Assembly (NCBI RefSeq): GCF_900289175.1
Contig: NZ_LT985747.1
Location: forward strand, 3,899,036 to 3,963,035
Direction: 5' to 3'
Source: Paenibacillus faecalis
Lineage (GTDB): Bacteria > Bacillota > Bacilli > Paenibacillales > Paenibacillaceae
Length of the DNA: 64,000 nucleotides
Part shown: positions 16,571-26,471 of the stretch, one piece after another
Position numbering within the stretch: position 1 is the stretch's first letter
Layout: each line of letters opens with the position of its first letter
Program-made: the position numbers and the translations under genes
Notes under the pieces: model-generated
The model's input: only the letters and a program-made list of their open reading frames with translations
Databases searched by the model: none
What the model was told of the DNA's origin: nothing

Positions 16571-17602
16571 CTACGGCAATTGTTTATTCCAGTTCCATAC
16601 CTCAACCCGTCCAAGCCCGAATCTGCGAAACTCCGGTACCTCTTTCAGCTTCTCCAGCTCTCTTACGGGCCCGGTAACAGTAGCGCCGTGAACTTGAATA
16701 CCGTTATGCTTCAGATAGGAAAGCCGCTGTTTATCCTCATGGACACCAAAATAATTCACTTCGCTTGTCAGCCACTCCAAGTCCTTCATCATTTGTTCTT
16801 CAGCAAGTGCTAGATCCTGTTTATTCAAACTAAGAGATTCTCCCCCTGCCGTTCCGTCTTCACGAAAAGTAACCAAGGGCCGGAGCGTTAAATGAGGAAA
16901 GTGAAGCATACCGACGGTTGATCCATAATTGGACACTTTCACTTCCTTCATTTCTCCGGAGTATACCGCCATTCCCGTGACCCAAAGATCATATTCAGAC
17001 AAAATTTCCATTAGCTCCTTCGGTTCCATTCCTTTAACAAGTGAGAACCACATCTCAGCTACAAATCCGTCCTCTATATGGCCTAATCGTTCCATCTCGG
17101 AATCTTTTTCGCCAATGCGAATTGTTTCACTCCCCCCATAAATCGTGGTCATAGGAAATCCGATGAAAGGGCGTGTGTTCTCTCTTAAATATTTTTCATC
17201 TTCTTTAATCGAATAGCTGATCTCTCCGAACAAGCTTTTTTTCGCATGTAATTCACCTGTTATAACACTCCATCCACCGACCTGCCGATAAACCTTGGTT
17301 GTCATGGTTTGTTTCAAGAATGGGCTTAAGGAAACCACTCTAACGTTTTTGTCTATTTTCATCCCGCTCCCCTGCATCTCTGCCAAGGTAGCAGCTGCAC
17401 GTATGAACTGAGCGTTTTTTCCTGATTTCTCGAAATACAATTGTGCTCCCCACATATAAATCGAATACAATAAAAACAACAGAAAAACAGCAGCTATGCC
17501 CCATCTGATTTTTCCGTCCCATGTTAACCGCTGCTTCTTATGTTCCAATAAATCCGGAGGGAAATTGTTGGTTCCGGAATTCCCCATCATTTCATCACTC
17601 AT
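16571..17602 (-). CDS. Anti-sigma factor-like protein (sigma factor regulator family), orphan
   Basis: The 343-residue protein has a cytoplasmic N-terminus of about 37 residues, one membrane helix at about 38-58 (IAAVFLLFLLYSIYMWG) and a large extracellular domain. The external part has the layout of YhdL-type sigma factor regulators, with an N-terminal segment after the helix and a C-terminal Sigma_reg_C-like domain near VEVWNWNKQLP. Such proteins normally sequester an ECF sigma factor encoded immediately upstream. Here the upstream neighbour is an amino-acid symporter and no sigma gene is present. The start is at ATG 17602, preceded by a G-rich region; the exact ribosome binding site is unclear. 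Family assignment is by overall pattern. Confidence 0.6.
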   Translation of the reverse strand: MSDEMMGNSGTNNFPPDLLEHKKQRLTWDGKIRWGIAAVFLLFLLYSIYMWGAQLYFEKSGKNAQFIRAAATLAEMQGSGMKIDKNVRVVSLSPFLKQTMTTKVYRQVGGWSVITGELHAKKSLFGEISYSIKEDEKYLRENTRPFIGFPMTTIYGGSETIRIGEKDSEMERLGHIEDGFVAEMWFSLVKGMEPKELMEILSEYDLWVTGMAVYSGEMKEVKVSNYGSTVGMLHFPHLTLRPLVTFREDGTAGGESLSLNKQDLALAEEQMMKDLEWLTSEVNYFGVHEDKQRLSYLKHNGIQVHGATVTGPVRELEKLKEVPEFRRFGLGRVEVWNWNKQLP

Positions 17603-17673
17603 AAACGTATCCCACCTACCCTCTCCTCTATATAACATAACACCCCTTCCCCTTAAAATGTTAAAACACAGCA

Positions 17674-17720
17674 CAAAAAACGCTGTATCTGCACCAAAAA
17701 GCCCAGCGCAAATACAGCGT
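17674..17720 (-). terminator. Terminator of the symporter gene
   Basis: ACGCTGTAT at 17680-17688 pairs with ATACAGCGT at 17712-17720. On the minus strand the hairpin is followed by GTTTTTTGTG. It lies 17 bp past the symporter stop and separates that gene from the anti-sigma-like gene. Confidence 0.8.
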
Positions 17721-17736
17721 CTCTATAATCAAAATG

Positions 17737-19155
17737 TCATTTCGTTTCTGTCGGGCTGTCATCCCAACACTCCACATTTGCAAGTCCAGGAATGCTGTTT
17801 TTCGTAAATACCGGGTCTTTCCCGGCTTTCCTCTGAGAGGTATAATCCTTGAGCGCAGCAAGAGCAGTTTTCGATAACAAAATGATCGCTATAAAGTTGA
17901 CCGTAGCCATGAGACCCATAAATACATCGGCCATATCCCATACAAGCTTCACACTTGTAACAGAGCCAAATAGAACCATGCCGAGAACCGCTATCCGGTA
18001 AATCCAGATCCAAATCCGCCTGGAGTTTAGAAACTCGATATTGGTCTCTCCGTAATAATAATTGCCAAGCAGTGTACTGAAGGCAAATAGTAATATCATA
18101 ATCGCGAGGAAATCAGCAGCCCAAGCCCCCATTTGCATCCCAAGCGCGGCCTGAGTAAGCTCGATTCCATCAAGCCCTGTCTGTTTATAGGCTCCTGTAA
18201 ATAAAATGATAAATGCGGTGCTTGTGCAGATCACCAATGTATCAATGAGCACGCCAAGCGACTGAATGAGCCCCTGCTTTGCCGGATGGCTCGTTGTTGC
18301 TGTAGCAGCAGCATTTGGCGCACTACCCATACCTGCTTCGTTCGAGAACAATCCGCGCTTAATTCCGTTCATGAGCGCTGCACCGAACGCACCTCCTACT
18401 GCCTGCTCCAAGCCAAAGGCGCTTTTCACAATGACAGAGATGACTTCAGGAAGACGGCTTATGTTAGCCAGCATAATAAAGAGTGCTGCTCCCACATAAA
18501 GCATAGCCAGAACAACGACAATCCACTCTGACCATACGGCAATCCGTTTGACCCCGCCAAATATAATGACACCGAATATGATGGCCATAATAATCCCTAA
18601 CGTCAAACGATCCATACCAAATGAGTTTTCAAACGCTACTGAAATGGTATTGGATTGAACTGCATTAAACACAAGACCAAAAGACAGCGTAATCAGCACC
18701 GCAAATAAAGCACCCATCCAGCGCTGATTGAGGCCAAGTTGCATGTAGTAGGCCGGACCTCCGCGGAAACCGCCGGTTTTTCCATCTCTCACCTTGTATA
18801 TTTGCGCTAATGTACTTTCAATAAAGCTGGAAGCAGATCCGATAATCGCAATAATCCACATCCAGAACACCGCACCCGGACCGCCAAGCGATATTGCCAG
18901 CGCCACCCCGGTTATGTTCCCTGTACCGACACGCGCGGCCATACTGATCGCAAAAGCCTGAAACGATGAAATACTGCCTGGTGTTTTGTTTTTCGATTCC
19001 CGGATGACACGCAGCATTTCTTTAAATAATCGAATCTGCAAAAATCTGCTTCTGAAAGTAAAATAAAGTCCGCCACCAATAAGTAAAACGATTAACAGCC
19101 TCGACCAAAGGAAATCATTAATGATATTAATAATTGATTGAAGTGTTTGCTCCAT
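17737..19155 (-). CDS. Sodium:alanine/glycine symporter, AGCS family
   Basis: The 472-residue membrane carrier has about ten to eleven helices. The AGCS signature region SSFQAFAISMAARVGTGNI, the GGPGAVFWMW segment and the FRGGPAYYMQLGL loop identify sodium- or proton-coupled uptake of alanine, glycine or glutamine (AlsT/AgcS group). The length is normal and the ATG is well placed. It forms its own transcription unit, ending at the terminator at 17674-17720. The actual amino acid cannot be specified. Confidence 0.92.
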   Translation of the reverse strand: MEQTLQSIINIINDFLWSRLLIVLLIGGGLYFTFRSRFLQIRLFKEMLRVIRESKNKTPGSISSFQAFAISMAARVGTGNITGVALAISLGGPGAVFWMWIIAIIGSASSFIESTLAQIYKVRDGKTGGFRGGPAYYMQLGLNQRWMGALFAVLITLSFGLVFNAVQSNTISVAFENSFGMDRLTLGIIMAIIFGVIIFGGVKRIAVWSEWIVVVLAMLYVGAALFIMLANISRLPEVISVIVKSAFGLEQAVGGAFGAALMNGIKRGLFSNEAGMGSAPNAAATATTSHPAKQGLIQSLGVLIDTLVICTSTAFIILFTGAYKQTGLDGIELTQAALGMQMGAWAADFLAIMILLFAFSTLLGNYYYGETNIEFLNSRRIWIWIYRIAVLGMVLFGSVTSVKLVWDMADVFMGLMATVNFIAIILLSKTALAALKDYTSQRKAGKDPVFTKNSIPGLANVECWDDSPTETK

Positions 19156-19289
19156 ATGATGTTCCTCTCTATTATTTTCTAATTATACATATTCTTTCTC
19201 AACGTAATATTATAACCTATACTATTGGGGTTGAAACAAGTGGGAAAACGTAGAATTTGATGCAATTTTCCCGTTATTCAGCTTTTTAC

Positions 19290-19332
19290 TCAAAAAAAAG
19301 ACCGTACGCTGACAAAATCAACGAACGGTCTT
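19290..19332 (-). terminator. Terminator of the MerR-type gene
   Basis: AAGACCGT (19298-19305) pairs with ACGGTCTT (19325-19332) and is followed on the minus strand by a run of T. It is 16 bp past the stop of the MerR family gene. Confidence 0.85.
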
Positions 19333-19347
19333 CGTGAAAAAATCATT

Positions 19348-20118
19348 TTATTTCTGTTGTTTCATCCCTGTATAAAAAAGAATCGCATCTCTTAAAAATT
19401 CGGCACTTCCCGGCTGCTCTGCATCATAATAAGCTTTAAAGCGCTCATCATCGACGTACATCTGAGCCAGGCCAGCATGCGCCTCTTTGCTGTATTCGGT
19501 CCAATAGAAGGTTAGCCATTGTTTATGCAAGTCTGCCGCCTTTTGTGCCAGCTCCCCTGCCGGATCGCCTTGCTTGAAAGCCGCAGCAAGCGTCTCCTTT
19601 ACTTCTTCTGCGAGCCTGCTCACCCTCTCGTACTCTTCCTGCGTCATATTTTTCAGTTTGGCATTGGACTGATCAACGGTCTTATTCCCGTATTTCTCAC
19701 GAATTTCTTTACCGTATTTCTTTTCATTATCATCTATCATGTTCTGCTTAAAGCCTTCAAATTTTTCCGGATCACTCATTATGATTCTCCCTTCCTTCGC
19801 TGCAATCGTCTTTTCCACATTAACAATCAGCAGATCCAACTGTCTTCTCTTGTCCAGAAGCCGCTCACGGTGCTGTTTAAGTGCGTATCCACTGTCAAAA
19901 GAGGGCGAGGTGATGATATGTTTAATCTGTTCAAGCTGAAGTCCCAGCTCTCTGTAAAACAGTATTTGCTGCAACTGCTCCACCTCGGACTGACCATAAA
20001 TACGATAGCCTGACGAATTGATTCTTGCCGGCTTAAGAATGCCAATCTCGTCGTAATATCGCAACGTTCTTGTGCTGACTCCGGCCAGCTGACCCAGCTT
20101 CTGAATGGTGTATTCCAT
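19348..20118 (-). CDS. MerR family transcriptional activator with TipAS-like effector domain
   Basis: The 256-residue regulator has a MerR DNA-binding domain (about 1-70: YTIQKLGQLAGVSTRTLRYY, ILKPARINSSGYRIY) and a dimerisation helix to about 115. The C-terminal TipAS antibiotic-binding type domain (about 125-250) includes EKYGNKTVDQSNAKL and the helix DLHKQWLTFYW. This is the TipA/Mta group, which activates multidrug or thiopeptide responses. The start is at ATG 20118, 7 bases after CAGGAGGTG; an in-frame ATG nine codons earlier has no such site. Its own promoter carries the classic MerR 19-bp spacer and dyad. No efflux gene is adjacent, so targets must lie elsewhere, or it mainly regulates itself. 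Confidence 0.9.
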   Translation of the reverse strand: MEYTIQKLGQLAGVSTRTLRYYDEIGILKPARINSSGYRIYGQSEVEQLQQILFYRELGLQLEQIKHIITSPSFDSGYALKQHRERLLDKRRQLDLLIVNVEKTIAAKEGRIIMSDPEKFEGFKQNMIDDNEKKYGKEIREKYGNKTVDQSNAKLKNMTQEEYERVSRLAEEVKETLAAAFKQGDPAGELAQKAADLHKQWLTFYWTEYSKEAHAGLAQMYVDDERFKAYYDAEQPGSAEFLRDAILFYTGMKQQK

Positions 20119-20140
20119 GAGTTCACCTCCTGACAACTTC

Positions 20141-20171
20141 ACTGTACACCTTTACGTAACGTGAAGGTCAA
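20141..20171 (-). promoter_or_regulatory. MerR-type promoter and operator
   Basis: On the minus strand -35 TTGACC (20171-20166) and -10 TACAGT (20146-20141) are separated by 19 bp, the stretched spacing that MerR-family activators correct. Between them is a near-perfect dyad (20148-20168), ACCTTTACGT and ACGTGAAGGT with one mismatch, around a central A. The promoter lies 23 bp upstream of the MerR-type start, which implies autoregulation. Confidence 0.85.
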
Positions 20172-20388
20172 TATCTATTTTTCCCCGATTAACAAAAAAC
20201 GTTCATGACATACTTCGCAGCAATGAAACTAACGTTAAACGAACATTTTTTTATTTTAAGTATTCCCAAATAGGGAACTTATGTTCTATAATAGAAAATA
20301 TATTGGAACGGATTGGAAGGTATCAATAAGTCAAAATATGCATCTATATAAAAGCTTAGATTGAGCATTTAAGGGGGGAATTTTTGAT

Positions 20389-21254
20389 ATGGAACTGGCT
20401 ATAGATATTCATGAACGGATGAAGCATTATAACGTATCCGGTTTAAGCATGGCTCTTATTCATCATGGGCAGATTAGCATGACAGAAGGCTTTGGGGTCC
20501 TTGAAGCAGGTGCTGATAACAAGGTAAATCGTCATTCTATTTTCAGTGCTTGTTCTATAAGTAAATTTGTATCGTCCATATTAGGCTTAATTCCACTCAA
20601 GGCATACCTTCAATGGTTGAGCTATTAACGGGAAGAACCTCTTATTGTAAAGATCCTATTACCGTTATGTATGAGCCAGGAAGCGACTTTCAATATTCAG
20701 ACGCAGGCTTTTGCATCATACAGCTGCTGATTGAAGATGTGTGCGGCAAGCCATTTGAAGCTGTAATGAAAGAGCTTGTATTTGAACCAATACATATGAA
20801 CAGTAGTGTATTGCATCCTTCCATATCGGCAGCCATGAGCCATCTATACTCTTGCGGACATAACAGAAATGGAGATCTGGTTGATGGCAAGCATCCTGTG
20901 TATCCTTATGCGGCAGCTTCAGGGCTTTGGACAACACCTTCCGATTTAGCTCTTTTGGCGATTGAGTTTATGAATTCCCTAAACAGCACAAGCAATATCG
21001 GTGTTTCTCAGTATAGTGCGAAAGAGATGATAACCTCCCAAGGCTGCCAATCATGGACTGGTCTAGGGCTTTTTCTGGATGATTCCAATCTTGGTATGAA
21101 AGCTTCTTCTCTCGGTTGGGGCGTAGGTTTTCAATGTATGCTGATCATGTATCCCTATTTAGAGACGGGTGCAGTGATTATGACAAATACCGATTCAGGT
21201 GTTCATCAGCTGCAGGGGATTATCGGTGAAATATTCCATTCTCTTAAACTTTAA
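20389..21254 (+). pseudogene. Class C beta-lactamase-like serine hydrolase, internally deleted
   Basis: The N-terminal part (from ATG 20389, after AAGGGGGG) encodes an AmpC-fold opening and the SxxK motif in FSACSISKFVSS. The C-terminal part, in another frame from about 20601, resumes at GIPSMVELLTGRTSY. It includes the YSD tyrosine motif (FQYSDAGFCIIQLLIED) and the GLWTTPSDLA segment. In intact relatives about 55-60 residues lie between SxxK and this point; here they are missing and the frame is shifted at 20580-20605. The reading frames of both parts are otherwise clean, so the deletion looks recent. The product would lack the helical segment after SxxK and is probably inactive. Confidence 0.85.
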
Positions 21255-21289
21255 CTTTATCAAATAAAAATTATTCAAGCTGGTTAAGA

Positions 21290-21652
21290 TCACGTTTTCT
21301 GCGTCGAGATCATATTGTCTATGAGCTGCTGCATCAAATCTACCTCGCTGATATCCTTACCTGCTGCTTTTTTAGCAGCCGCTTCTTCTTCAATTCCTTC
21401 GTTATCATTTTCTTCCATCATAGTGGTATTTACAGCCTTCTCATCTGGCTCTACGAAGCCTTCAACCTTCTGGTCTTTACGATCCTCTGCTTTTTTAGAC
21501 TTGTCCGACATCGTTTGATTCGTAGTCTTGTTCGTGTTACTGAAGTTGTTGTCTGTACTGACACCTAATGAATCGTTTTGCGAACTTGTTCCTCCTAATA
21601 CCAAGCTGGCCAGGACACTCCCGGTAATTAATGTTTTACCGATATAAATCAT
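21290..21652 (-). CDS. Small secreted or surface-exposed charged protein, unknown function
   Basis: The 120-residue protein starts with MIYIGKTLITGSVLASLVLG, a plausible signal peptide or anchor with no lipobox Cys. The rest is hydrophilic: Asn/Thr/Ser-rich, then Lys-rich, then a strongly acidic patch (MMEENDNEGIEEEAAA). No domain is recognised. The start at 21652 is favoured because GAAGGAG lies 9 bases upstream. An ATG six codons earlier is in frame but that same ribosome binding site falls inside it. It is convergent with the beta-lactamase-like pseudogene. Confidence 0.6.
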   Translation of the reverse strand: MIYIGKTLITGSVLASLVLGGTSSQNDSLGVSTDNNFSNTNKTTNQTMSDKSKKAEDRKDQKVEGFVEPDEKAVNTTMMEENDNEGIEEEAAAKKAAGKDISEVDLMQQLIDNMISTQKT

Positions 21653-21862
21653 TCGTGATCGCTCCTTCATGCTGTTGTTTCTATCTTACAGTTCAAAGTA
21701 TATCGACTTAACCTTAAACGGAACTTAATGTGACATTATTCGCTGATGAATCTGAGGTAAATATTTGATTAAAACGACTCTGGAACGAAAAAATATGACC
21801 GGCACTACAAATTTTGTCCATACCTAAACATAATCTGGCGAGAGTATTGCTCCAGCATTTCT

Positions 21863-21882
21863 TATAATGAAAGCGTTACTTA
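21863..21882 (+). promoter_or_regulatory. Candidate -10 element with partial cre site
   Basis: TATAAT at 21863-21868 overlaps ATGAAAGCGTTACTTA at 21867-21882. The left half of the latter matches the CcpA cre consensus (WTGNAANCG) and the right half does not. It lies about 40 bp upstream of the Gfo/Idh pseudogene and could have served the whole 21.9-24.4 kb sugar cluster. No clear -35 is visible. Confidence 0.35.
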
Positions 21883-21921
21883 TACCACGGCTTATATTAG
21901 ATCTTTCATAGGGAGGTTTAT

Positions 21922-22491
21922 ATGAAAAAACTGCGTATTGGTATGATCGGATACAAGTTTATGGGAAAGCTCACAGCAACGCATACCGGGCTCTGCCCAT
22001 GTTTTTCCCCATGCCGTAAAACCGGAAATGGCTGTGATTTGTGGTCGAAACAAAGACGCTGTCGAGCTGGCTGCATCTCAATTCGGATGGGCCGAAACGA
22101 AAAAACGACTGGAAAGCGCTAATCGCCCGCTGGTCACCGCTCCACCAATTCCTTTCAAATTAACGGCAGCCTGGGCAGCGTAAAATTTGATTTCGAACGC
22201 ATGAATGAGCTTGAAGTATATTTCACTTCAGATGACGAGGACATTCAGGGCTTTCGCCGTGTACTTGCGACCGATCCGGCTCACGCCTATTCCGAAGCTT
22301 GGTGGCCTCCCGGTCATACGATCGGATTCGAGCATACATTCATTCATGAAATGCTGGAGTTTTACAGCGCTATTAAGAAAGACAGACAGCCTTCGCCGAA
22401 TTTCCATGACGGCGTGAAATGCCAGGCCGTTCTCGAAGCGGTGGATCGATCTATAGCGGAACGTCGCTGGGGCAAAATCTCTGAACTATAA
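21922..22491 (+). pseudogene. Gfo/Idh/MocA oxidoreductase remnant
   Basis: The start is intact (GGGAGG then ATG, reading KKLRIGMIGYKFMGK). The frame then breaks. Restoring one base in an A-run near 21968 and one in a C-run near 22008 gives an uninterrupted Rossmann-fold sequence reaching VICGRNKDAVELAASQFGWA. A further break at about 22105 joins it directly to the C-terminal domain (INGSLGSVKFDFERMNELEV to the stop at 22491). Roughly 180 residues of the middle are gone. The tail WWPPGHTIGFEHTFIHEML is typical of family members working next to ThuA-like proteins. The gene is dead, but its downstream partners ThuA and Gfo/Idh are intact. Confidence 0.88.
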
Positions 22492-22512
22492 CAACTAGGG
22501 AGTGTATCACAA

Positions 22513-23241
22513 ATGAAAAAAGCACTGATCGTATGGGGCGGTTGGGACGGTCATGAACCGCAGCAAGTCGCTGAAATTTTCGCCAATATTTTAAAAAATC
22601 ATCAGTTCAATGTAGAAGTCTCAGACACACTCGATGCTTTTGCCGATGGAGCCAAGCTGAAAAACCTGGACCTCATCGTTCCGGTATGGACGATGGGTCA
22701 GATTTCACAGGAGTACGTGAACAACGTCTCTGAAGCGGTACAGGGCGGAACCGGACTGGCCGGATGCCACGGCGGGATGTGTGACGCTTTCCGCAACAAT
22801 GTAGACTGGCAGTTCATGACTGGTGGACAATGGGTAGCTCACCCCGGTAATGACGGTGTGAAGTATGCGGTGGAAATAAAACAAAGCACCAGCCCTCTTG
22901 TTCAGGGAATCGAAGATTTCGTCGTAGAATCAGAGCAATATTACTTGCATGTAGACCCGGCGGTAGAAGTGCTTGCCACGACCCGCTTTCCTGTAGCTGA
23001 CGGTCCTCACCGCTTTAACAAAGCCGTAGATATGCCTGTTGTATGGACAAAGCGCTGGGGCCAAGGAAGAGTGTATTACAACTCGCTAGGCCACCATGCC
23101 GACATTGTTGAGCTGCCGATTGTCAAAGAGCTGATGACCCGCGGACTGCTATGGGCTGCTGAAGGGAAAGCAGTTGCAGATGGAAACGCAGACTCTGCTG
23201 CTAACCTTTATACCGGCATGGCCGACAGTCAAGTCGATTGA
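22513..23241 (+). CDS. ThuA domain protein, trehalose-utilisation type
   Basis: The 242-residue cytosolic protein has the ThuA glutamine-amidotransferase-like fold: KALIVWGGWDGHEPQQVA at the N-terminus, GTGLAGCHGGMCDAF in the centre and GRVYYNSLGHHAD near the end. In Sinorhizobium ThuA works with the Gfo/Idh enzyme ThuB in catabolism of trehalose-type disaccharides through 3-keto derivatives. Here a Gfo/Idh gene follows 18 bp downstream and a Gfo/Idh pseudogene precedes it. The Cys in CHGG occupies the position of the amidotransferase nucleophile elbow, but the family is not a proven amidotransferase. The ribosome binding site GGGAGTG is 10 bases before ATG. Confidence 0.88.
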   Translation: MKKALIVWGGWDGHEPQQVAEIFANILKNHQFNVEVSDTLDAFADGAKLKNLDLIVPVWTMGQISQEYVNNVSEAVQGGTGLAGCHGGMCDAFRNNVDWQFMTGGQWVAHPGNDGVKYAVEIKQSTSPLVQGIEDFVVESEQYYLHVDPAVEVLATTRFPVADGPHRFNKAVDMPVVWTKRWGQGRVYYNSLGHHADIVELPIVKELMTRGLLWAAEGKAVADGNADSAANLYTGMADSQVD

Positions 23242-23259
23242 TAAAAGGAGATCACTTAC

Positions 23260-24354
<1,095 letters not shown>

Positions 24355-24380
24355 AACAATAGGATAAGTACAGTAAAACA

Positions 24381-24412
24381 GGTTCGGGGCTGTGATGCCC
24401 CGGACCTCTATT
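24381..24412 (+). terminator. GC-rich hairpin after the ThuA/Gfo genes
   Basis: GGTTCGGGGC (24381-24390) pairs with GCCCCGGACC (24397-24406), with one G-T pair and a 6-base loop, followed by TCTATTTG. The stem is strong and the T-tract short. Confidence 0.6.
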
Positions 24413-24626
24413 TGCGTTATGATGTCCGGATTTTCGAATTACTCCTGTCTTCACGATAATACTGGATTAACCGCCTCCATGTATGCTACATCGCACGCTG
24501 GGAGCTTACGCGCGTTCGCTACCTCTTCCACCCGGCTGGACAAATACAGATATCCTTCTTATGATGGAATTGCTGAAAGGCGTTTGTCCCTTCAGATCAT
24601 ACGATGTTTGGTGGTGCCAGTTAAGC

Positions 24627-25436
24627 ATGAAGTTTTTTTATCAGAATTGGCAATTCGACCGTGAACGGCCGATGACGATTTTCTCCAGTAACAATATCAG
24701 ATATCATGCACACTGCCATCCGGAAGTTGAGCTCATTTATGTCGTGTCAGGATCGTTGTCCATCGGCGTCAACGAAGAAAAACGGCTTGTTTCCGAAGGT
24801 GAGTTTGTCGCTTGCGGGAGCAATGACATTCACTACTACGAAAATGTCGGAATGGATTCGAACGTTCTCATCCTGATTTTTAAACCCGATCTGCTAGGAG
24901 CATTGCGAATTTGGCCTGATGAGTTCCAGTTCTCGTCTCCTTACCTGACCGACAAACTGAAAGCTCAGCCTTTGGGAGAACTCATGCACTCCATTCTTAC
25001 GGAAAGCATGAAATCCAAACCAGGTTCTTCTTTCATCATCAGAGGATTAATCCTTCAGCTGTGCGGTTTGCTGCAGCGTTCAATTACTTCACTTCCTAAG
25101 GACAAAGAACCTCATGAACAAAGAGCCCGAATGCAAAAAATTCTATCCTACATAGAAGAAAACTGCTGTAGTGAAATAACATTGGAATCGATATCCCGGC
25201 ATTTTAACATGGACCCACATCATTTTAGCCGGACATTTAAATCAACCCTTGGCATCAGCTTCAAAACTTATTTAAATACCGTCAGAGTTTCGTTAGCGGA
25301 GATTAAGTTGGAAACGACGGATGCAAGTATTACCGATATTGCATTGGAATGCGGATTTGCAAGCATCCGGACATTTAATCGGGTATATAAGTCATTGAAA
25401 GGACATACCCCTTCGGAGCTTCGCAAGAAAGTTTAA
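24627..25436 (+). CDS. AraC family transcriptional regulator with cupin sensor
   Basis: The protein has about 269 residues. An N-terminal AraC-type cupin includes HAHCHPEVELIYVVSGSLSI and FVACGSNDIHYYENVG. The C-terminal pair of helix-turn-helix motifs contains ITLESISRHFNMDPHHFSRT and ITDIALECGFASIRTFNRVY. This type binds a sugar or related metabolite and regulates nearby catabolic genes, most likely the ThuA/Gfo cluster just upstream. The start is uncertain: ATG 24627 is the first that gives a normal cupin N-terminus, but its ribosome binding site is weak and the frame is open back to 24483. A strong terminator follows. Confidence 0.82.
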   Translation: MKFFYQNWQFDRERPMTIFSSNNIRYHAHCHPEVELIYVVSGSLSIGVNEEKRLVSEGEFVACGSNDIHYYENVGMDSNVLILIFKPDLLGALRIWPDEFQFSSPYLTDKLKAQPLGELMHSILTESMKSKPGSSFIIRGLILQLCGLLQRSITSLPKDKEPHEQRARMQKILSYIEENCCSEITLESISRHFNMDPHHFSRTFKSTLGISFKTYLNTVRVSLAEIKLETTDASITDIALECGFASIRTFNRVYKSLKGHTPSELRKKV

Positions 25437-25473
25437 AATTGTTCTTTCGTAAATCGATCCGTCCTCGAATGAA

Positions 25474-25517
25474 GCAGCCGCTCAAGGATAAACCTTGAGC
25501 GGCCTGCTTTTTTTTTC
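25474..25517 (+). terminator. Terminator of the AraC-type gene
   Basis: GCAGCCGCTCAAGG pairs with CCTTGAGCGGCCTGC (one bulge), and the tail has nine T. It separates the plus-strand regulator from the convergent ribose operon. Confidence 0.9.
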
Positions 25518-25533
25518 GTTTTCACAATGACAA

Positions 25534-26457
25534 TTATTGATTTTCTTTCGTTACCATTTTCAGTGGAGCAGGGATCGTATCCTCGACCTCTTTCCCCTCC
25601 AGCACATCTTTAGCTGCCTGAACAGCCAGTTGTCCGATCAGCTCAGGCTGTTGCGCTACTGTGGCTGTCAGCTTCCCATCATTAATAGAGTTAAGCGCAT
25701 CCTCGTTACCGTCAAATCCGATGACCATAATATCCTTGCCTGAGCTTTGAATCGCTTCGATCGCTCCTAAAGCCATCTCATCGTTATGGGCAAAGACAGC
25801 CTCTACATCCGGATGGCCCTGCAACAAGTTTTCCATAACATTCAGCCCTTTGGTCCGGTCAAAATCAGCAGATTGCTTAGCTACCACGTCTAACTTCGTA
25901 TCTGCTACGTCATGGAAGCCCTTGCCCCGTTCCCGGGTGGCTGAAGCTCCCGGAACACCTTCCAGCTCAATCACTTGGACGCCTTCACCAAGCTGCTCCA
26001 CTATAAATTCAGCTGCCATTTGACCGCCTTTAACGTTGTCTGAAGCGACGAGAGCCTCCACATCTCCACTCTCAGCAGAGCGGTCGAGCGTAATAACCGG
26101 TATGCCCAAACTGTTGGCTGTCTGTACAACTGTGGAGATGGCCGAAGAATCCGTCGGATTAATCAGCAATACATGAACCCCTTGCTGAATCAGATCATCC
26201 ACGTCATTGCTCTGCTTGGCCGAGTCGTTCTGTGCATCTACGATAACAACTTCCATGCCCAGCTTGGAAGCTTCTTCAACAACACCGTCTTTCAGCGATA
26301 CAAAGAACGGATTGTTTAGCGTAGAGACCGAAAGACCGATCTTAACGTCTGTTATATCTCCGCCCGTTTTTGGTTTGGCCCACTCCGGCGGCTCTAACGA
26401 ACATCCGGTTACGAAGATCAACATCAAGGACACAAGGAACAAAACAGTTTTTCTCAT
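25534..26457 (-). CDS. rbsB: Ribose ABC transporter substrate-binding lipoprotein RbsB
   Basis: The 307-residue periplasmic-binding-protein homologue is a lipoprotein in this Gram-positive host. The signal peptide ends in the lipobox VTGC, with Cys19 as the lipid anchor. The mature part has two alpha/beta lobes; IGLSVSTLNNPFFVSL, VHVLLINPTDSSA and FAHNDEMALGAIEA are hallmarks of ribose/galactose binders. It is the last gene of rbsRKDACB, 14 bp after rbsC, the usual order in Bacillaceae. Ribose or a related pentose is the likely ligand; allose-type binding cannot be excluded. Confidence 0.93.
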   Translation of the reverse strand: MRKTVLFLVSLMLIFVTGCSLEPPEWAKPKTGGDITDVKIGLSVSTLNNPFFVSLKDGVVEEASKLGMEVVIVDAQNDSAKQSNDVDDLIQQGVHVLLINPTDSSAISTVVQTANSLGIPVITLDRSAESGDVEALVASDNVKGGQMAAEFIVEQLGEGVQVIELEGVPGASATRERGKGFHDVADTKLDVVAKQSADFDRTKGLNVMENLLQGHPDVEAVFAHNDEMALGAIEAIQSSGKDIMVIGFDGNEDALNSINDGKLTATVAQQPELIGQLAVQAAKDVLEGKEVEDTIPAPLKMVTKENQ

Positions 26458-26471
26458 TGAAGTTCTCCCCC

